A stretch of 64,000 nt of DNA from assembly GCF_013337285.1 (NCBI RefSeq), contig NZ_SUPW01000002.1, positions 62,001 to 126,000 of the forward strand. The letters run 5' to 3'. The stretch is from Agrobacterium tumefaciens (GTDB lineage: Bacteria > Pseudomonadota > Alphaproteobacteria > Rhizobiales > Rhizobiaceae). Under the pieces are notes generated by a model. It saw nothing but the letters and a program-made list of their open reading frames with translations. It searched no databases and was not told the origin of the DNA. Positions within the stretch are counted from its first letter, which is position 1; each line of letters begins with the position of its first letter. A program made the position numbers and the translations under genes. Shown here one piece after another: positions 44,728 to 53,761 of this stretch.

Positions 44728-45222
44728 TTAGAAGAACAGCCGTTCCAGAGGCCCGGCGGGCAGCGAAAGCTGCAACAACCGCGCAAAAACGACCCAGATG
44801 GCAAAACTCAGCACGATACCGACCGGGATCGAGAACCAGAGCTTGCGTTTGCCGAAGGCGCGCGCCGTGAAGGCAAACAGCAGACCCGTGGCAATGGAGA
44901 AGCCGGCTACATTAAGCAGCAGCATCTGCGCGGCGAGACCGGCAATGACCCAGACGACTGGAGCGATTTCCTGCCTGTCCCGTTCGGGAAAATCACCGCG
45001 CCAGGCCTCGATGGCTGTCCAGAGCGCCAGGCCGACAAGACAGAAGCCGATGGCGTAAGGCACGGTTGCCGGACCAACCGGCGAATAACCGGTGACGCTG
45101 GCAAGACGGGCGCTGTCCCAGAAGATCACGCAGGCGATGAGGACGAGGAAGACGGCGATCGCCAGCGCCGCCCAATCAGGGCGGCGCTTTTGATGTTGTG
45201 AAGGGTTGGAACCCTGGCTCAT
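44728..45222 (-). CDS. tctB: Tripartite tricarboxylate transporter, small membrane subunit TctB
   Basis: 164 residues, four predicted helices (about 15-35, 50-70, 90-110, 120-150). Its ATG overlaps the tctC stop (ATGA, 45219-45222), which fixes the start. The order tctC-tctB-tctA on one strand is the usual one. Confidence 0.92.
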   Translation of the reverse strand: MSQGSNPSQHQKRRPDWAALAIAVFLVLIACVIFWDSARLASVTGYSPVGPATVPYAIGFCLVGLALWTAIEAWRGDFPERDRQEIAPVVWVIAGLAAQMLLLNVAGFSIATGLLFAFTARAFGKRKLWFSIPVGIVLSFAIWVVFARLLQLSLPAGPLERLFF

Positions 45223-46163
45223 TTTACCAGTCCGATGTCTTTGAGGATCGTTTCGGTGGCGGCGGTGTCCTTGGCAAGCTGTGCCTTGAACTCGTCGCCG
45301 GAAAGGTAGGTATCCATCCAGCTCTTGGTCTTCAGGGTTTCCTGCCACTTGGCGGATTTCGCCAGCTTCTCGATATCGGCGCTGACGGCCTTTTCCTGTT
45401 CCGGCGTCAGGCCGGGAGCAGCGGCGATCATGCGCCAGTTCTGGACGACGACATCAAGGCCGCTTTCCTTCAGCGTCGGTGCGTCAACGCCTTCCAGCTT
45501 CTCTTCGCTGGAAACAGCGAGCAGACGCAGCGTGCCCGCCTTGACCTGGCTTTCGAATTCGCCGTAGCTCGAAATACCGGCTGTGACCTGCGAGCCGAGG
45601 ATCGAGGCAAGCGCTTCGCCGCCGCCGGAATAAGCGATGTAGTTGATCTTGGTCGGATCGACGCCGGCTGCCTTGGCGATCAGGCCAACGGCGATATGGT
45701 CGGTGCCGCCGGCAGAGCCGCCGCCCCAGGAAACGCTGCCCGGGTCCTTCTTCAGCTGGTCAACGAGGTCGCCGATGGTCTTCAGCGGCGAGGATGCCGG
45801 AACGACGATCGCTTCATATTCGCCGGTCAGGCGGGCGATCGGCGTCACTTCATTGAGGGTGACGGGCGCCTTGTTGGTGAGGATCGCGCCGACCATCACG
45901 TAACCGCCGACGATGAGGGCGTTCGGGTTGCCCTTCTGCTGGCTGGCGAATTGTGCAAGACCGATGGTGCCGCCGGCGCCCGGTACGTTCTGCACCTGAA
46001 CGCTCTTGGAAATGCCTTCTTCCTGCAGCACGGTCTGCAGGGAACGCGCGGTCTGGTCCCAGCCGCCGCCGGGGTTGGCCGGGGCAATGATGGTGTAGTC
46101 CGCTGCAACCGCCGGAAGCGCGATCACGCCCGCCAGAAATGTGCCGATAAGAAAATGTTTCAC
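45219..46163 (-). CDS. tctC: Tripartite tricarboxylate transporter, periplasmic binding protein TctC
   Basis: 314 residues, Bug/TctC family, with a Sec signal peptide (1-20, ending PAVAADY). YTIIAPANPGGGWDQTARSLQ is the TctC ligand-loop signature, and SWGGGSAGGTDHIAVGL the second loop. GTG start with GGAGGG upstream. The gap of 250 bp to the next gene shows no further gene. Confidence 0.94.
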   Translation of the reverse strand: MKHFLIGTFLAGVIALPAVAADYTIIAPANPGGGWDQTARSLQTVLQEEGISKSVQVQNVPGAGGTIGLAQFASQQKGNPNALIVGGYVMVGAILTNKAPVTLNEVTPIARLTGEYEAIVVPASSPLKTIGDLVDQLKKDPGSVSWGGGSAGGTDHIAVGLIAKAAGVDPTKINYIAYSGGGEALASILGSQVTAGISSYGEFESQVKAGTLRLLAVSSEEKLEGVDAPTLKESGLDVVVQNWRMIAAAPGLTPEQEKAVSADIEKLAKSAKWQETLKTKSWMDTYLSGDEFKAQLAKDTAATETILKDIGLVK

Positions 46164-46413
46164 TTAGAAAACCCTCCTCAGGATGCCCTTTTGGGCGTCG
46201 TTTTTCGTTTATGCGGAAGGGGAATCAAGGCGCATCCGTGCCGGCGCTGAGAACTCAGCGTGGGCCATGGCAATCCTAAAGATTTCCTCCCGCATCTTCT
46301 TCCGCCTCCACGGAATGAAGAAGAATTGCAGAGCACCATAAAAAGCTGTCATCTAACTGACGCGCCGCAAGTCCTTGCGCATTTACTCTCTATTAATTTC
46401 TGCCGGGCGTCCA

Positions 46414-47493
46414 CTATTGCGAGCGCAACGCCTCGTTCCAGCGCTCGATAAGCCGGCTGCGCTTGACCTGGTCCAGGTAGACCATCAGGCCGGGACTGAC
46501 GGGGACGGGGCGCAATTGCGCGCCGTGGATGGCCTGCATGGTGTTGGCGGTGTTTTCGCCAGCCACTTCCGGGCTGACGGCCGGGATCTGCAATTGCCGG
46601 GCCATGATCGTCTGGCCTTCCTTGGACATGAAGAATTCGAGATAACGGCGGCCGAGTTCGGGATTGGCGGCGGCTTCCGGCACCAGCCCGATGCGTGACA
46701 TGACGACGGTATAATCCTTGGGCAGCACGATGCCGACATCGGGATGGCGCGAGGCCCAGTCCGCGGCGTAGGAGCCGAGAATATTATAACCCAGCACGAA
46801 ACGGCCGTCGGAAACGCGCTCCAGAATGGCCGAGGAGGTGGAATAGACCTTCACGCCGGCCGCGCCCATGGCCTTGATAACGCTCCATATATCGCCGAAC
46901 TGCTCCTGATCCCTTGACATGAACAGGAAGCCGACGCCGGAGCGCTCAATATCATAGGTGGCGATGCGGCCATGCACCTCTTTTGCGTGGTGTTCGAGAT
47001 AATTCACGAATTCGGCGCGGGTGGAGGGTGGTTTTTCGGTGGTGAAACTCGGCTTGTGATAGACGAAGACCGCTGGCTCGAAGGTCAGCGCATAGGCGGT
47101 GTTGCGCCAGTTGGCCCAGGCGGGCCAGCGGGCGCTCATGGCGAGATCCGAGCGTTGTGCATAACCGTCATTGCTCAGTTTTACCTGCAGATCCATGGCG
47201 GAGGAAAAGGCGAAATCGGCGGTCTCTTTGCCCGCATCGGTTTCCTTGACGATGCGGTCGTAGATTTCGCCCGTCAGCATATCCTCGTAATGGACGGCGA
47301 TATCCGGATTGGCCTTCTGGAAACCCTCGATCATCGGCGTTGCCAAAGGTTCATCCAGAGAGGAATAAACCACCAGCGTTTGCGCATCCGCCTTGCCTGA
47401 TGGGGCCGGAAATACGGCAACCTGCGCAAGCGCGGGCGAGGCCATGCAAAGACAGAGGCAAAGAAGAAGACAGATACGCATGGAAAAGATCAT
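46414..47493 (-). CDS. Periplasmic iron/solute-type ABC binding protein (AfuA/FbpA-like), possible co-sensor of the adjacent two-component system
   Basis: About 359 residues with a Cys-rich signal peptide (ending SPALAQV). The mature protein is a class II binding protein with TLVVYSSLDEPLATPMIEGFQKANP and DGRFVLGYNILGSYAA. No permease or ATPase genes adjoin it. Instead it is divergent (69 bp) from a TctD/TctE-like regulator pair. Such orphan binding proteins next to sensor kinases often deliver ligand to the sensor; this is inference. The start could also be ATG 47481. Confidence 0.82.
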   Translation of the reverse strand: MIFSMRICLLLCLCLCMASPALAQVAVFPAPSGKADAQTLVVYSSLDEPLATPMIEGFQKANPDIAVHYEDMLTGEIYDRIVKETDAGKETADFAFSSAMDLQVKLSNDGYAQRSDLAMSARWPAWANWRNTAYALTFEPAVFVYHKPSFTTEKPPSTRAEFVNYLEHHAKEVHGRIATYDIERSGVGFLFMSRDQEQFGDIWSVIKAMGAAGVKVYSTSSAILERVSDGRFVLGYNILGSYAADWASRHPDVGIVLPKDYTVVMSRIGLVPEAAANPELGRRYLEFFMSKEGQTIMARQLQIPAVSPEVAGENTANTMQAIHGAQLRPVPVSPGLMVYLDQVKRSRLIERWNEALRSQ

Positions 47494-47562
47494 GCCGCAG
47501 GTGCTTGCCATTCACAAGCGGTAAGGGCTTGGTTAAACTCGGCAATGCTGCAGGAGGAAGAT

Positions 47563-48243
47563 TTGCGTATTTTGCTGGTCGAGGACAATCAGGTGCTGTC
47601 GGAAGGGTTGTCAGCGCTGCTGCGCGGCAGCGGCTATGCGGTGGACGTGGTTTCCGATGGCGCTTCCGCCGATGCGGCGATTGCGGCTGAAAATTTCGAT
47701 CTGGTCATTCTCGATCTCAACCTGCCGGAAATGGACGGCATCGAGGTGCTGCGCTCCATGCGTTCGCGCCAGGACAAGGCGGCGGTGCTGATCCTGACCG
47801 CACGCGGCACGCCGGAAGAAAAGGTCAAGGGGCTGGATCTGGGTGCAGACGATTACATGATCAAGCCGTTCGACATTACCGAATTCGAGGCAAGGGTGCG
47901 GGTGCTGCTGCGCCGCAATGCCGGCCTGCGCTCCTCCGCGCTGAGTTTCGGCAAGGTGCTTTTCGACCTTACATCGCGCACCTTTTCGGCCGATGGGCGT
48001 CCGCTCGATATTCCGGCACGCGAGGTGGCGCTGCTGGAAGTGCTGTTCATGCGGGCAGGCAAGGTGGTCGCCAAGGAGGCGATCGTGCAGTCGCTGACCG
48101 GCTTCGACGACGATATTTCCGCCAATGCCATCGAGCAATATGTCAGCCGCCTGCGCAAGCGGCTTGCTCCCCACGGGCTGACGGTGAAGACGGCGCGCGG
48201 CATCGGTTATTATCTGGAAAAGCTGCCGGAGATGGCTGAATGA
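47563..48243 (+). CDS. OmpR/PhoB-family response regulator (TctD-like)
   Basis: 226 residues: receiver with phospho-acceptor D51 (VILDLNLPEMDG), conserved Thr/Lys (LILTARG, MIKPFD), and a winged-helix domain (about 125-220). TTG 47563, 5 bp after AGGAGG, gives MRILLVEDN; ATG 47545 would place the Shine-Dalgarno inside the gene. Overlaps the kinase gene by 4 bp. Likely controls tctCBA and/or the divergent binding-protein gene. Confidence 0.93.
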   Translation: MRILLVEDNQVLSEGLSALLRGSGYAVDVVSDGASADAAIAAENFDLVILDLNLPEMDGIEVLRSMRSRQDKAAVLILTARGTPEEKVKGLDLGADDYMIKPFDITEFEARVRVLLRRNAGLRSSALSFGKVLFDLTSRTFSADGRPLDIPAREVALLEVLFMRAGKVVAKEAIVQSLTGFDDDISANAIEQYVSRLRKRLAPHGLTVKTARGIGYYLEKLPEMAE

Positions 48244-49634
48244 GACAGGCCGCCTATTCGCTCAGGCGGCGACTTTTAGGCTGGCTTCTCATTTCCACCG
48301 CGATCATCGGCTGCATTGCGCTCACCGATACCTGGCGCGAGGCGGTCAATACCGCCAATGTCGTCTCCGACCGGGTGCTGTCCGGTTCGGCGCTCGCCAT
48401 TGCGGAGCGGGTGGTGGTGGCCGAAGATGGTTCGCTGGAAGTGGACATTCCCTATGTGGCGCTGGAAATGCTGACATCGGCAGCGCAGGACCGGGTGTTT
48501 TACCGGGTCGACGGGCCGAACGGACAATTCCTCACCGGTTACCAGAACCTGCCGACGGTGGAAAACCCGGCCGGCGATACGCCCGCCTACAGGGACGCCG
48601 TGTTCCGCGATGAGCCGATCCGCATTGCCGCCATTAGGCGTTTCGCCTCCACCGGCATCAATTCCGTGCCGTTTTCCGTCACGGTCGCCGAAACCACGAT
48701 TGCCCGCAGCCAGCTGGCGCAAGCGATCATCCTGCGTTCGGCGCTGCGCCTGCTTTTGATGATCGTGGGGGCGGCGATCATCGTCTGGATCGCGGTGACG
48801 ATTTCTCTCAGGCCGCTTTACCGGCTCAGTGAAGCCATTGCCGAGCGCAGCCCCAACGACCTGCACCCCATCCGCCAATCCGTGCCGGTGGAGGTGGAAA
48901 ATCTGGTGGAGACCGTCAATTCCTTCATGGTGCGGCTGCAATCGGCGCTGGATGCGCTCCGGCATTTCACCGGCAATGCCAGCCACCAGCTGCGCACGCC
49001 GCTTGCCATCATCAGCACCCAGCTGGCGCTTTCCGCCCGCGCGGGAAGTCTTGAGGAAGCCCAGGCGGCGGCGCTGAAGGGCGGCGCGTCAGTGGCGCAT
49101 GCCGAACATATCCTTGCCCAGCTTCTGCGCATGGCAAATATCGACGCCGCCGGTTCCAGCGAAAAACACGATTTTTCCGCGATAGACCTCGTGGCCGTTG
49201 CGCAGAACGTGACTGCCGATTTCGTGCCGCGCGCGGCCGATGCCGGTATCGATCTCGGTTTCGAAGGCGAGGGTGAGGCGTTCATTCGCGCCGAGCCGCT
49301 CCTCATTGGTGAGCTGATCGGCAATCTCGTCGGCAATGCCCTCAACTATGCCGGTCGCGGCGCGGAAGTCACCGTCCGTGTCGGCGAGCAGGCGGGCGCT
49401 GTCTGGCTGGAAGTGGAAGATAACGGCCCCGGCATTCCACCGGAAAAACGCGCTATAGTGCGCCAGCGCTTCGCCCGCGGCGAAGCCAACGCCGCCCCCG
49501 GCGCGGGCCTCGGCCTTGCGATCATAGAGGAGATCGCCGGGCTGTTCGGCGGGCGGCTGATGCTGGAGGATGGCGCGGACGGGCGCGGGCTGAGGGCGCG
49601 AGTGGTGTTTGGTGGAGCGGAGAAAGCATCGTAG
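48240..49634 (+). CDS. Sensor histidine kinase (TctE-like)
   Basis: 464 residues. TM1 about 11-29, a periplasmic sensor of about 130 residues, TM2 about 166-188, a short HAMP-like linker, H-box ASHQLRTPLA with H249, N-box LVGNALNYAG, G boxes DNGPGIPPE and GAGLGLAI. It partners the overlapping response regulator. The neighbouring tctCBA and orphan binding protein suggest sensing of a tricarboxylate or its metal complex. Confidence 0.93.
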   Translation: MRQAAYSLRRRLLGWLLISTAIIGCIALTDTWREAVNTANVVSDRVLSGSALAIAERVVVAEDGSLEVDIPYVALEMLTSAAQDRVFYRVDGPNGQFLTGYQNLPTVENPAGDTPAYRDAVFRDEPIRIAAIRRFASTGINSVPFSVTVAETTIARSQLAQAIILRSALRLLLMIVGAAIIVWIAVTISLRPLYRLSEAIAERSPNDLHPIRQSVPVEVENLVETVNSFMVRLQSALDALRHFTGNASHQLRTPLAIISTQLALSARAGSLEEAQAAALKGGASVAHAEHILAQLLRMANIDAAGSSEKHDFSAIDLVAVAQNVTADFVPRAADAGIDLGFEGEGEAFIRAEPLLIGELIGNLVGNALNYAGRGAEVTVRVGEQAGAVWLEVEDNGPGIPPEKRAIVRQRFARGEANAAPGAGLGLAIIEEIAGLFGGRLMLEDGADGRGLRARVVFGGAEKAS

Positions 49635-49646
49635 GGTGCGGACTTG

Positions 49647-49952
49647 TCAGGCGGCTGTATCCGCGGATGATTTCGCTACCAGGGAAAGTCTGTAGCCTAA
49701 TGCATCGGCCACCTTGGCAATCGTTGCCAGTTCAGGATTTCCTTCGCCGCTGAGCGCCTTGTACAAAGTCTGACGGGGAAGGCCGGTCTGTCTCGAAAGA
49801 TCAGTCATGCCCTTGGCCCGCGCCACGACGCCGAGAGCGTGGGCAAGCTCCTGTGCGTCGCCGTTCTCAGTGGCGTCTGCTATGTAAGCGGCAAGTGCTT
49901 CGTCACTATCAAGATAGCGGGCAGCATCGTAATCGCGTGTCACAAGTGGCAT
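49647..49952 (-). CDS. Addiction-module antitoxin (HigA-type, XRE)
   Basis: 101 residues with a C-terminal XRE HTH (KGMTDLSRQTGLPRQTLYKALSGEGNPELATIAKVADALG). The N-terminal DYDAARYLDSDEALAAYIADA is typical of the HI1420-like antitoxins. ATG 49952, 4 bp after the toxin stop. Neutralises the toxin and probably represses the operon. Confidence 0.9.
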   Translation of the reverse strand: MPLVTRDYDAARYLDSDEALAAYIADATENGDAQELAHALGVVARAKGMTDLSRQTGLPRQTLYKALSGEGNPELATIAKVADALGYRLSLVAKSSADTAA

Positions 49953-49956
49953 GGTC

Positions 49957-50253
49957 TCATTCCTTGAGCGCTCTGGCCAGTTTCTTGGCTTTGGCAATGT
50001 CGCGGGACTGGGATGCCTTGTCGCCACCGCACAGCAATATGATCACGACATCGCCGTTCCGGATGAAATAGACCCGATATCCGGGTCCAAGATCGATCCT
50101 GAGCTCACTGACGCCTTCGCCGACCGGCTTTACGTCTCCGGGATTGCCATCTGCCAGCCTGTAAATGCGCCGTGCAATGCGGGCACGCGCCTGCAGATCG
50201 CGCAGACCCGCCAGCCAATCGGCAAACTCGCTTGTTTCCCGGATCGTGAGCAT
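49957..50253 (-). CDS. RelE/ParE-superfamily toxin (HigB/HI1419-like)
   Basis: 98 residues. TSEFADWLAGLRDLQARARIARRI, GVSELRIDLGPGYRVYF and ILLCGGDKASQSRDIAKAK are hallmark segments of this family of small mRNA-interferase-like toxins. Toxin-first order is normal for HigBA. Directly downstream of purU on the same strand. Confidence 0.9.
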   Translation of the reverse strand: MLTIRETSEFADWLAGLRDLQARARIARRIYRLADGNPGDVKPVGEGVSELRIDLGPGYRVYFIRNGDVVIILLCGGDKASQSRDIAKAKKLARALKE

Positions 50254-50260
50254 GGCCAAA

Positions 50261-50278
50261 TGTAAACTATGGTTGTCA
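50261..50278. promoter_or_regulatory. Candidate autoregulatory operator of the toxin-antitoxin module
   Basis: TGTAAAC-TATG-GTTGTCA, inverted arms matching at 5 of 7 positions, 8 bp upstream of the toxin ATG in the 45-bp gap after purU. Confidence 0.35.
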
Positions 50279-50298
50279 TTCCGTCAATGACGGACGCA

Positions 50299-51183
50299 TC
50301 AACCCATCCGTTCCGAAGCATAACTTCCCGGGCTTGGCGGGAAGACCACGGTGCGGTTGCCGTTGATGAAGGTGCGGTGGTGGATATGGGCGTGGATGGC
50401 GCGGGCGAGCACCTGGCTTTCCACGTCGCGGCCAAGCGAGACATAGTCTTCGGCCGATTGCGCGTGGGTGACGCGCACGGTGTCCTGCTCGATGATCGGG
50501 CCTTCGTCGAGATCGGCGGTCACGTAATGGGCCGTTGCGCCGATCAGCTTCACGCCGCGCTCATAGGCCTGCTTGTAAGGGTTTGCGCCCTTGAAGGAGG
50601 GGAGGAAGGAGTGGTGGATGTTGATGATTTTACCCGACATCTTGCGGCACAGGTCATCGGAGAGAACCTGCATGTAACGGGCGAGCACGACGAGTTCCGT
50701 GCCGCTGGTCTCGACCAGGTCCATAAGCTGGGCTTCGGCCTTCGGTTTGTTTTCCTTCGTAACCTTGATGTGGTGGAAGGGAATGTCGTGGTTGACCACC
50801 ACTTTCTGATAATCGAAATGGTTGGAGACGACGCCGACAATGTCGATGGGCAGCGCGCCGATCTTCCAGCGGTAGAGAAGGTCGTTGAGGCAATGGCCGA
50901 AACGCGACACCATCAGCATCGCCTTCATGCGCTGGCCATCGGGATAGATATCCGACGCCATGCCGAATTTTTTCGCAACCGGCTGAAAGCCTTCGGTGAT
51001 GGCCTCAAGAGACGCGCCTTCCTCCGAAATGAAGGAGACGCGCATGAAGAATTTGCCGGTTTCCAAATCGTCGAACTGCGAACTGTCGACGATGTTGCAG
51101 CCTTTTTCCGCCAGATAACCGGAAATCGCGGCGACGATGCCGCGGGTTGATTTGCAGGCTACGGTCAGAACATAGGATGTCAT
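50299..51183 (-). CDS. purU: Formyltetrahydrofolate deformylase
   Basis: 294 residues: N-terminal ACT domain (about 5-80) and a formyltransferase-fold hydrolase domain with INIHHSFLPSFKGANPY (catalytic His) and ADLDEGPIIEQD (catalytic Asp). Hydrolyses 10-formyl-THF to formate and THF, balancing one-carbon pools. ATG 51183 starts the ACT domain; the 83-codon open extension upstream has no homology and was rejected. Confidence 0.95.
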   Translation of the reverse strand: MTSYVLTVACKSTRGIVAAISGYLAEKGCNIVDSSQFDDLETGKFFMRVSFISEEGASLEAITEGFQPVAKKFGMASDIYPDGQRMKAMLMVSRFGHCLNDLLYRWKIGALPIDIVGVVSNHFDYQKVVVNHDIPFHHIKVTKENKPKAEAQLMDLVETSGTELVVLARYMQVLSDDLCRKMSGKIINIHHSFLPSFKGANPYKQAYERGVKLIGATAHYVTADLDEGPIIEQDTVRVTHAQSAEDYVSLGRDVESQVLARAIHAHIHHRTFINGNRTVVFPPSPGSYASERMG

Positions 51184-51388
51184 GCGTTTTCCCTCAAAGA
51201 CATCGCGCCGGCATGAACCGGCGCTGTTTGGCGCGTTCCATAACGCAGCTTGGCGGCAGAGCAAAGCGCCAAGACGAACGCAGCCAAAGTCATAAAACGG
51301 GAAAGGCACCCGCGCCGTGCCGGAAGCGACATGGAATGTTCCACGGCCAGCACGGCGGCGGGCGCTTGCGACAGGGTGGTTACCGGCT

Positions 51389-52165
51389 TCAGGCGCGGCG
51401 CAGGCGCATGGCCGGGCGGCCGCGGCCGTCAATCAGCTCCAGCGTGCCGCGGCGCGGCTCCAGCCGGAAGGAGCGCGCGCCCTCCAGCGCTTCGATGAAC
51501 TGCCGTTCCTGGCGCATGATATCCGGGGCGCAGGCCATCTGGGTGGAAATCATCCGGCCGAAATCGACGCGGTTGCGGCTGATTTTCACTTCGCCGCCGA
51601 TGCCGTTGCAGCCGACATTGGCTGACACGCGGCCCTCGCGGGAAATTTCCAGCGTCGCCTCACGGCGGCCGCGAACCCGCTCGCCACGGATGTCCTGCAC
51701 CAGCCAGCGCCCATCGATACCGGCTTCCGGCTCCGGCCTGCCCGGATTTTCCCCAACGCGTTCCAGCACGAGATCGGTATCGTCACGGCCGCCGGTCAGC
51801 ACGGAATAACGGCGGGTGGTGGTGAAAAGCAGCCGGTCGCGGTCACGGATTTCGGCGCTCAGCGCATAGGAGCGGCGGGCGCGGATATCGCGGTCGTCAT
51901 ACCGCAGCACGAAGGGCACCGGCACCTGTCCGCGCGGGCGGATGGTGGTTTCAGCAATCGTCTGCGATGGCGCATCCGCCAGCGAAACGTCGATCAGGCG
52001 CACGGTCACGGTCACGCCCGGCGGCAGAGCGATGCGCTCACGATAGGAAACGCTGCCGCGCAGGCTTGCCGGTGCGGCCGCCGCACCGCTCGCCGCAAAA
52101 AGCGGGGCGAGCGCGAGAAGCCCGGCAAAACTGCGGCGCGAAAGAAGAGGCTGGCGGTCGTTCAT
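51389..52165 (-). CDS. Secreted YbaY-like / META (HslJ-like) domain protein, Tat signal
   Basis: 258 residues. A twin-arginine-type signal (SRRSFAGLLALAPLFA) ends near GAAAAPA. Next is a YbaY-like beta domain (about 35-135: LRGSVSYRERIALPPGVTVTVRLIDVS). A META domain (about 150-258: GRWLVQDIRGERV ... VSANVGCNGIGGEV ... MACAPDIMRQERQFIEAL) ends it. Two Cys in the META domain could pair. Probable periplasmic or envelope protein of stress-related function. Confidence 0.85.
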   Translation of the reverse strand: MNDRQPLLSRRSFAGLLALAPLFAASGAAAAPASLRGSVSYRERIALPPGVTVTVRLIDVSLADAPSQTIAETTIRPRGQVPVPFVLRYDDRDIRARRSYALSAEIRDRDRLLFTTTRRYSVLTGGRDDTDLVLERVGENPGRPEPEAGIDGRWLVQDIRGERVRGRREATLEISREGRVSANVGCNGIGGEVKISRNRVDFGRMISTQMACAPDIMRQERQFIEALEGARSFRLEPRRGTLELIDGRGRPAMRLRRA

Positions 52166-52248
52166 GGTGCTTGCTCCGTTCGAATTTCAGCGGATGATAG
52201 AAAACGGCACTGAACGGGCGATGAACCAAAGGTGTCTGTTCGCGTGCT

Positions 52249-52491
52249 TCAGGCTTCGTCCTCGGTATCTTCCGCCAGGGCAAGAGCGTCCCGCCTGTAT
52301 TCGAGAAGGTCGCCGGGCTGGCAATCCAGCGCTTGGCAAATGTTTTCCAGGGTCTCGAAGCGCACGCCTTTTGCTCTGCCGGATTTCAGGATCGACAGGT
52401 TCTGTTCCGTGATGCCGATACGGGCTGCGAGTTCCTTCGAGCGCATTTTCCGTTTTGCAAGCATGACATCCAGATTGACGATAATCGGCAC
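52249..52491 (-). CDS. XRE-family HTH regulator (YozG-like, 80 aa)
   Basis: A single Cro/CI HTH: MLAKRKMRSKELAARIGITEQNLSILKSGRAKGVRFETL, with an acidic tail. Follows the DUF2975 membrane-protein gene after 9 bp. Small XRE proteins of this type are commonly paired with DUF2975 proteins. Confidence 0.9.
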   Translation of the reverse strand: MPIIVNLDVMLAKRKMRSKELAARIGITEQNLSILKSGRAKGVRFETLENICQALDCQPGDLLEYRRDALALAEDTEDEA

Positions 52492-52500
52492 GGGCGTTTC

Positions 52501-53040
52501 CTAGATGAATTCACGGTTTTCGTCAGCGATGCGCGCCGCTTCTCCAAGCACCCAGCCCACCACAATCAGCAGACCGCCGGCAAAGCCCGCAAGCATTTGC
52601 GTGCTCTCGAAAGAAAAGGAGATGCTCGGCACCGGATTGCCCATCGTCAGGAGGAAGGACGCCAACCCGGTCATGATGATCTGCGCCGGCAGGAGTGCTG
52701 TGAGGGCAACCCCGATATGGATCAGTCTCTTGCCCGAGGCCTGCGTGAATATCTCGCCTCTTTCGAAGAGGCGGAAAAGATGGGTGGCGAACCACAGGCC
52801 CCCGAGTGCTGCCAGAAGCGGCAGAAGCCCGATGACGAAACCGGAAAAGCGAACGAAGTCCGTCAGCAGGTAAGGGGTGGCGGGCGGCAGGATCTGCTTT
52901 TCGATCACCTCCCGCAGGCTTTCCGTATCCGTCCACATGGCGGCATAGCTGGCGATGAGGAGGCTCGCGAGAAGGAAGGCGAGGCATATCAGCATACGGC
53001 TGACACGCGCTATGCGGTGGCTGACGGAGGGGTCGGTCAT
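52501..53040 (-). CDS. DUF2975-family membrane protein
   Basis: 179 residues, four predicted helices (about 17-38, 58-85, 105-128, 143-165) with LFERGEIFTQASGKRLIHIG in the cytoplasmic loop, typical of DUF2975. ATG 53040 chosen; an upstream in-frame start adds 10 residues. With the HTH gene it forms a two-gene unit; function unknown. Confidence 0.85.
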   Translation of the reverse strand: MTDPSVSHRIARVSRMLICLAFLLASLLIASYAAMWTDTESLREVIEKQILPPATPYLLTDFVRFSGFVIGLLPLLAALGGLWFATHLFRLFERGEIFTQASGKRLIHIGVALTALLPAQIIMTGLASFLLTMGNPVPSISFSFESTQMLAGFAGGLLIVVGWVLGEAARIADENREFI

Positions 53041-53181
53041 CAGGTGATCCCGTGGTTCCTGTTCCTCCAATTCATGTAGGGCGATAAATTTATAACGTCA
53101 ATCGAGGTCGCACCCTGCGCCGAAATCCTGTTACGCATGCTGGAGGGTTGCACCCTCTCCCGCCAGCATGCTTGGTTAGGC

Positions 53182-53568
53182 CTATCGAGCTTGCATGTCG
53201 ATATTGGTGATCTGGCCCCGGCCGTTGAGGCTGAGTGACCAGAGCATCTGGCCCTTTTCGAAGGTAACCTTGAATTTATGGAGATCGCCCGCTTCGGTCG
53301 TCTCTTTTCCAAGGTACTGCACAGCCGTCACTTTGCCACGGCGTTTCAGGTCTCCGGAAACCGCGCCCGCATTGGCCCTGACGTCGGCGACGATATCGTC
53401 TTCGAAGCGCGAAAGGTTGAGGCTGCCGCTACGCGCTTCTTCAAGAACGGTCCGCAAGGTGCGTTCCGCCGCAGCGGGGTCCTGACCACCCGCTGCCTGG
53501 GCGGGAACCAACAAAATGCAGGCTTGCAGCAGGGCGCTCGCCACAGCGATGGCAAGTAATTTCTTCAT
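53182..53568 (-). CDS. Small secreted protein of unknown function (DUF4019/DUF3887-like fold possible)
   Basis: 128 residues with a signal peptide (1 to about 26, ending VPAQAAGG). The mature part starts helical (AERTLRTVLEEARSG) and ends in a beta sheet (VQYLGKETTEAGDLHKFKVTFEKGQMLWSLSLNG), reminiscent of NTF2-like secreted domains. This assignment is a guess. Confidence 0.7.
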   Translation of the reverse strand: MKKLLAIAVASALLQACILLVPAQAAGGQDPAAAERTLRTVLEEARSGSLNLSRFEDDIVADVRANAGAVSGDLKRRGKVTAVQYLGKETTEAGDLHKFKVTFEKGQMLWSLSLNGRGQITNIDMQAR

Positions 53569-53761
53569 TATCGAAATTCCTTTGTACAAATGACGACCGG
53601 CTCGGCCGACGACGGCCAATCTCGATCAGGAATATCGATTTTGCAATATTTTTTATCGTAAAACGATAATTAATTGCTCTATGTCATTGTTTCGTTCGTT
53701 GCTGATCACCAGCGGACCGCGAGAGAGGCCACCCCGTTACCGTGGCGGCCTCCCAGAAGCC

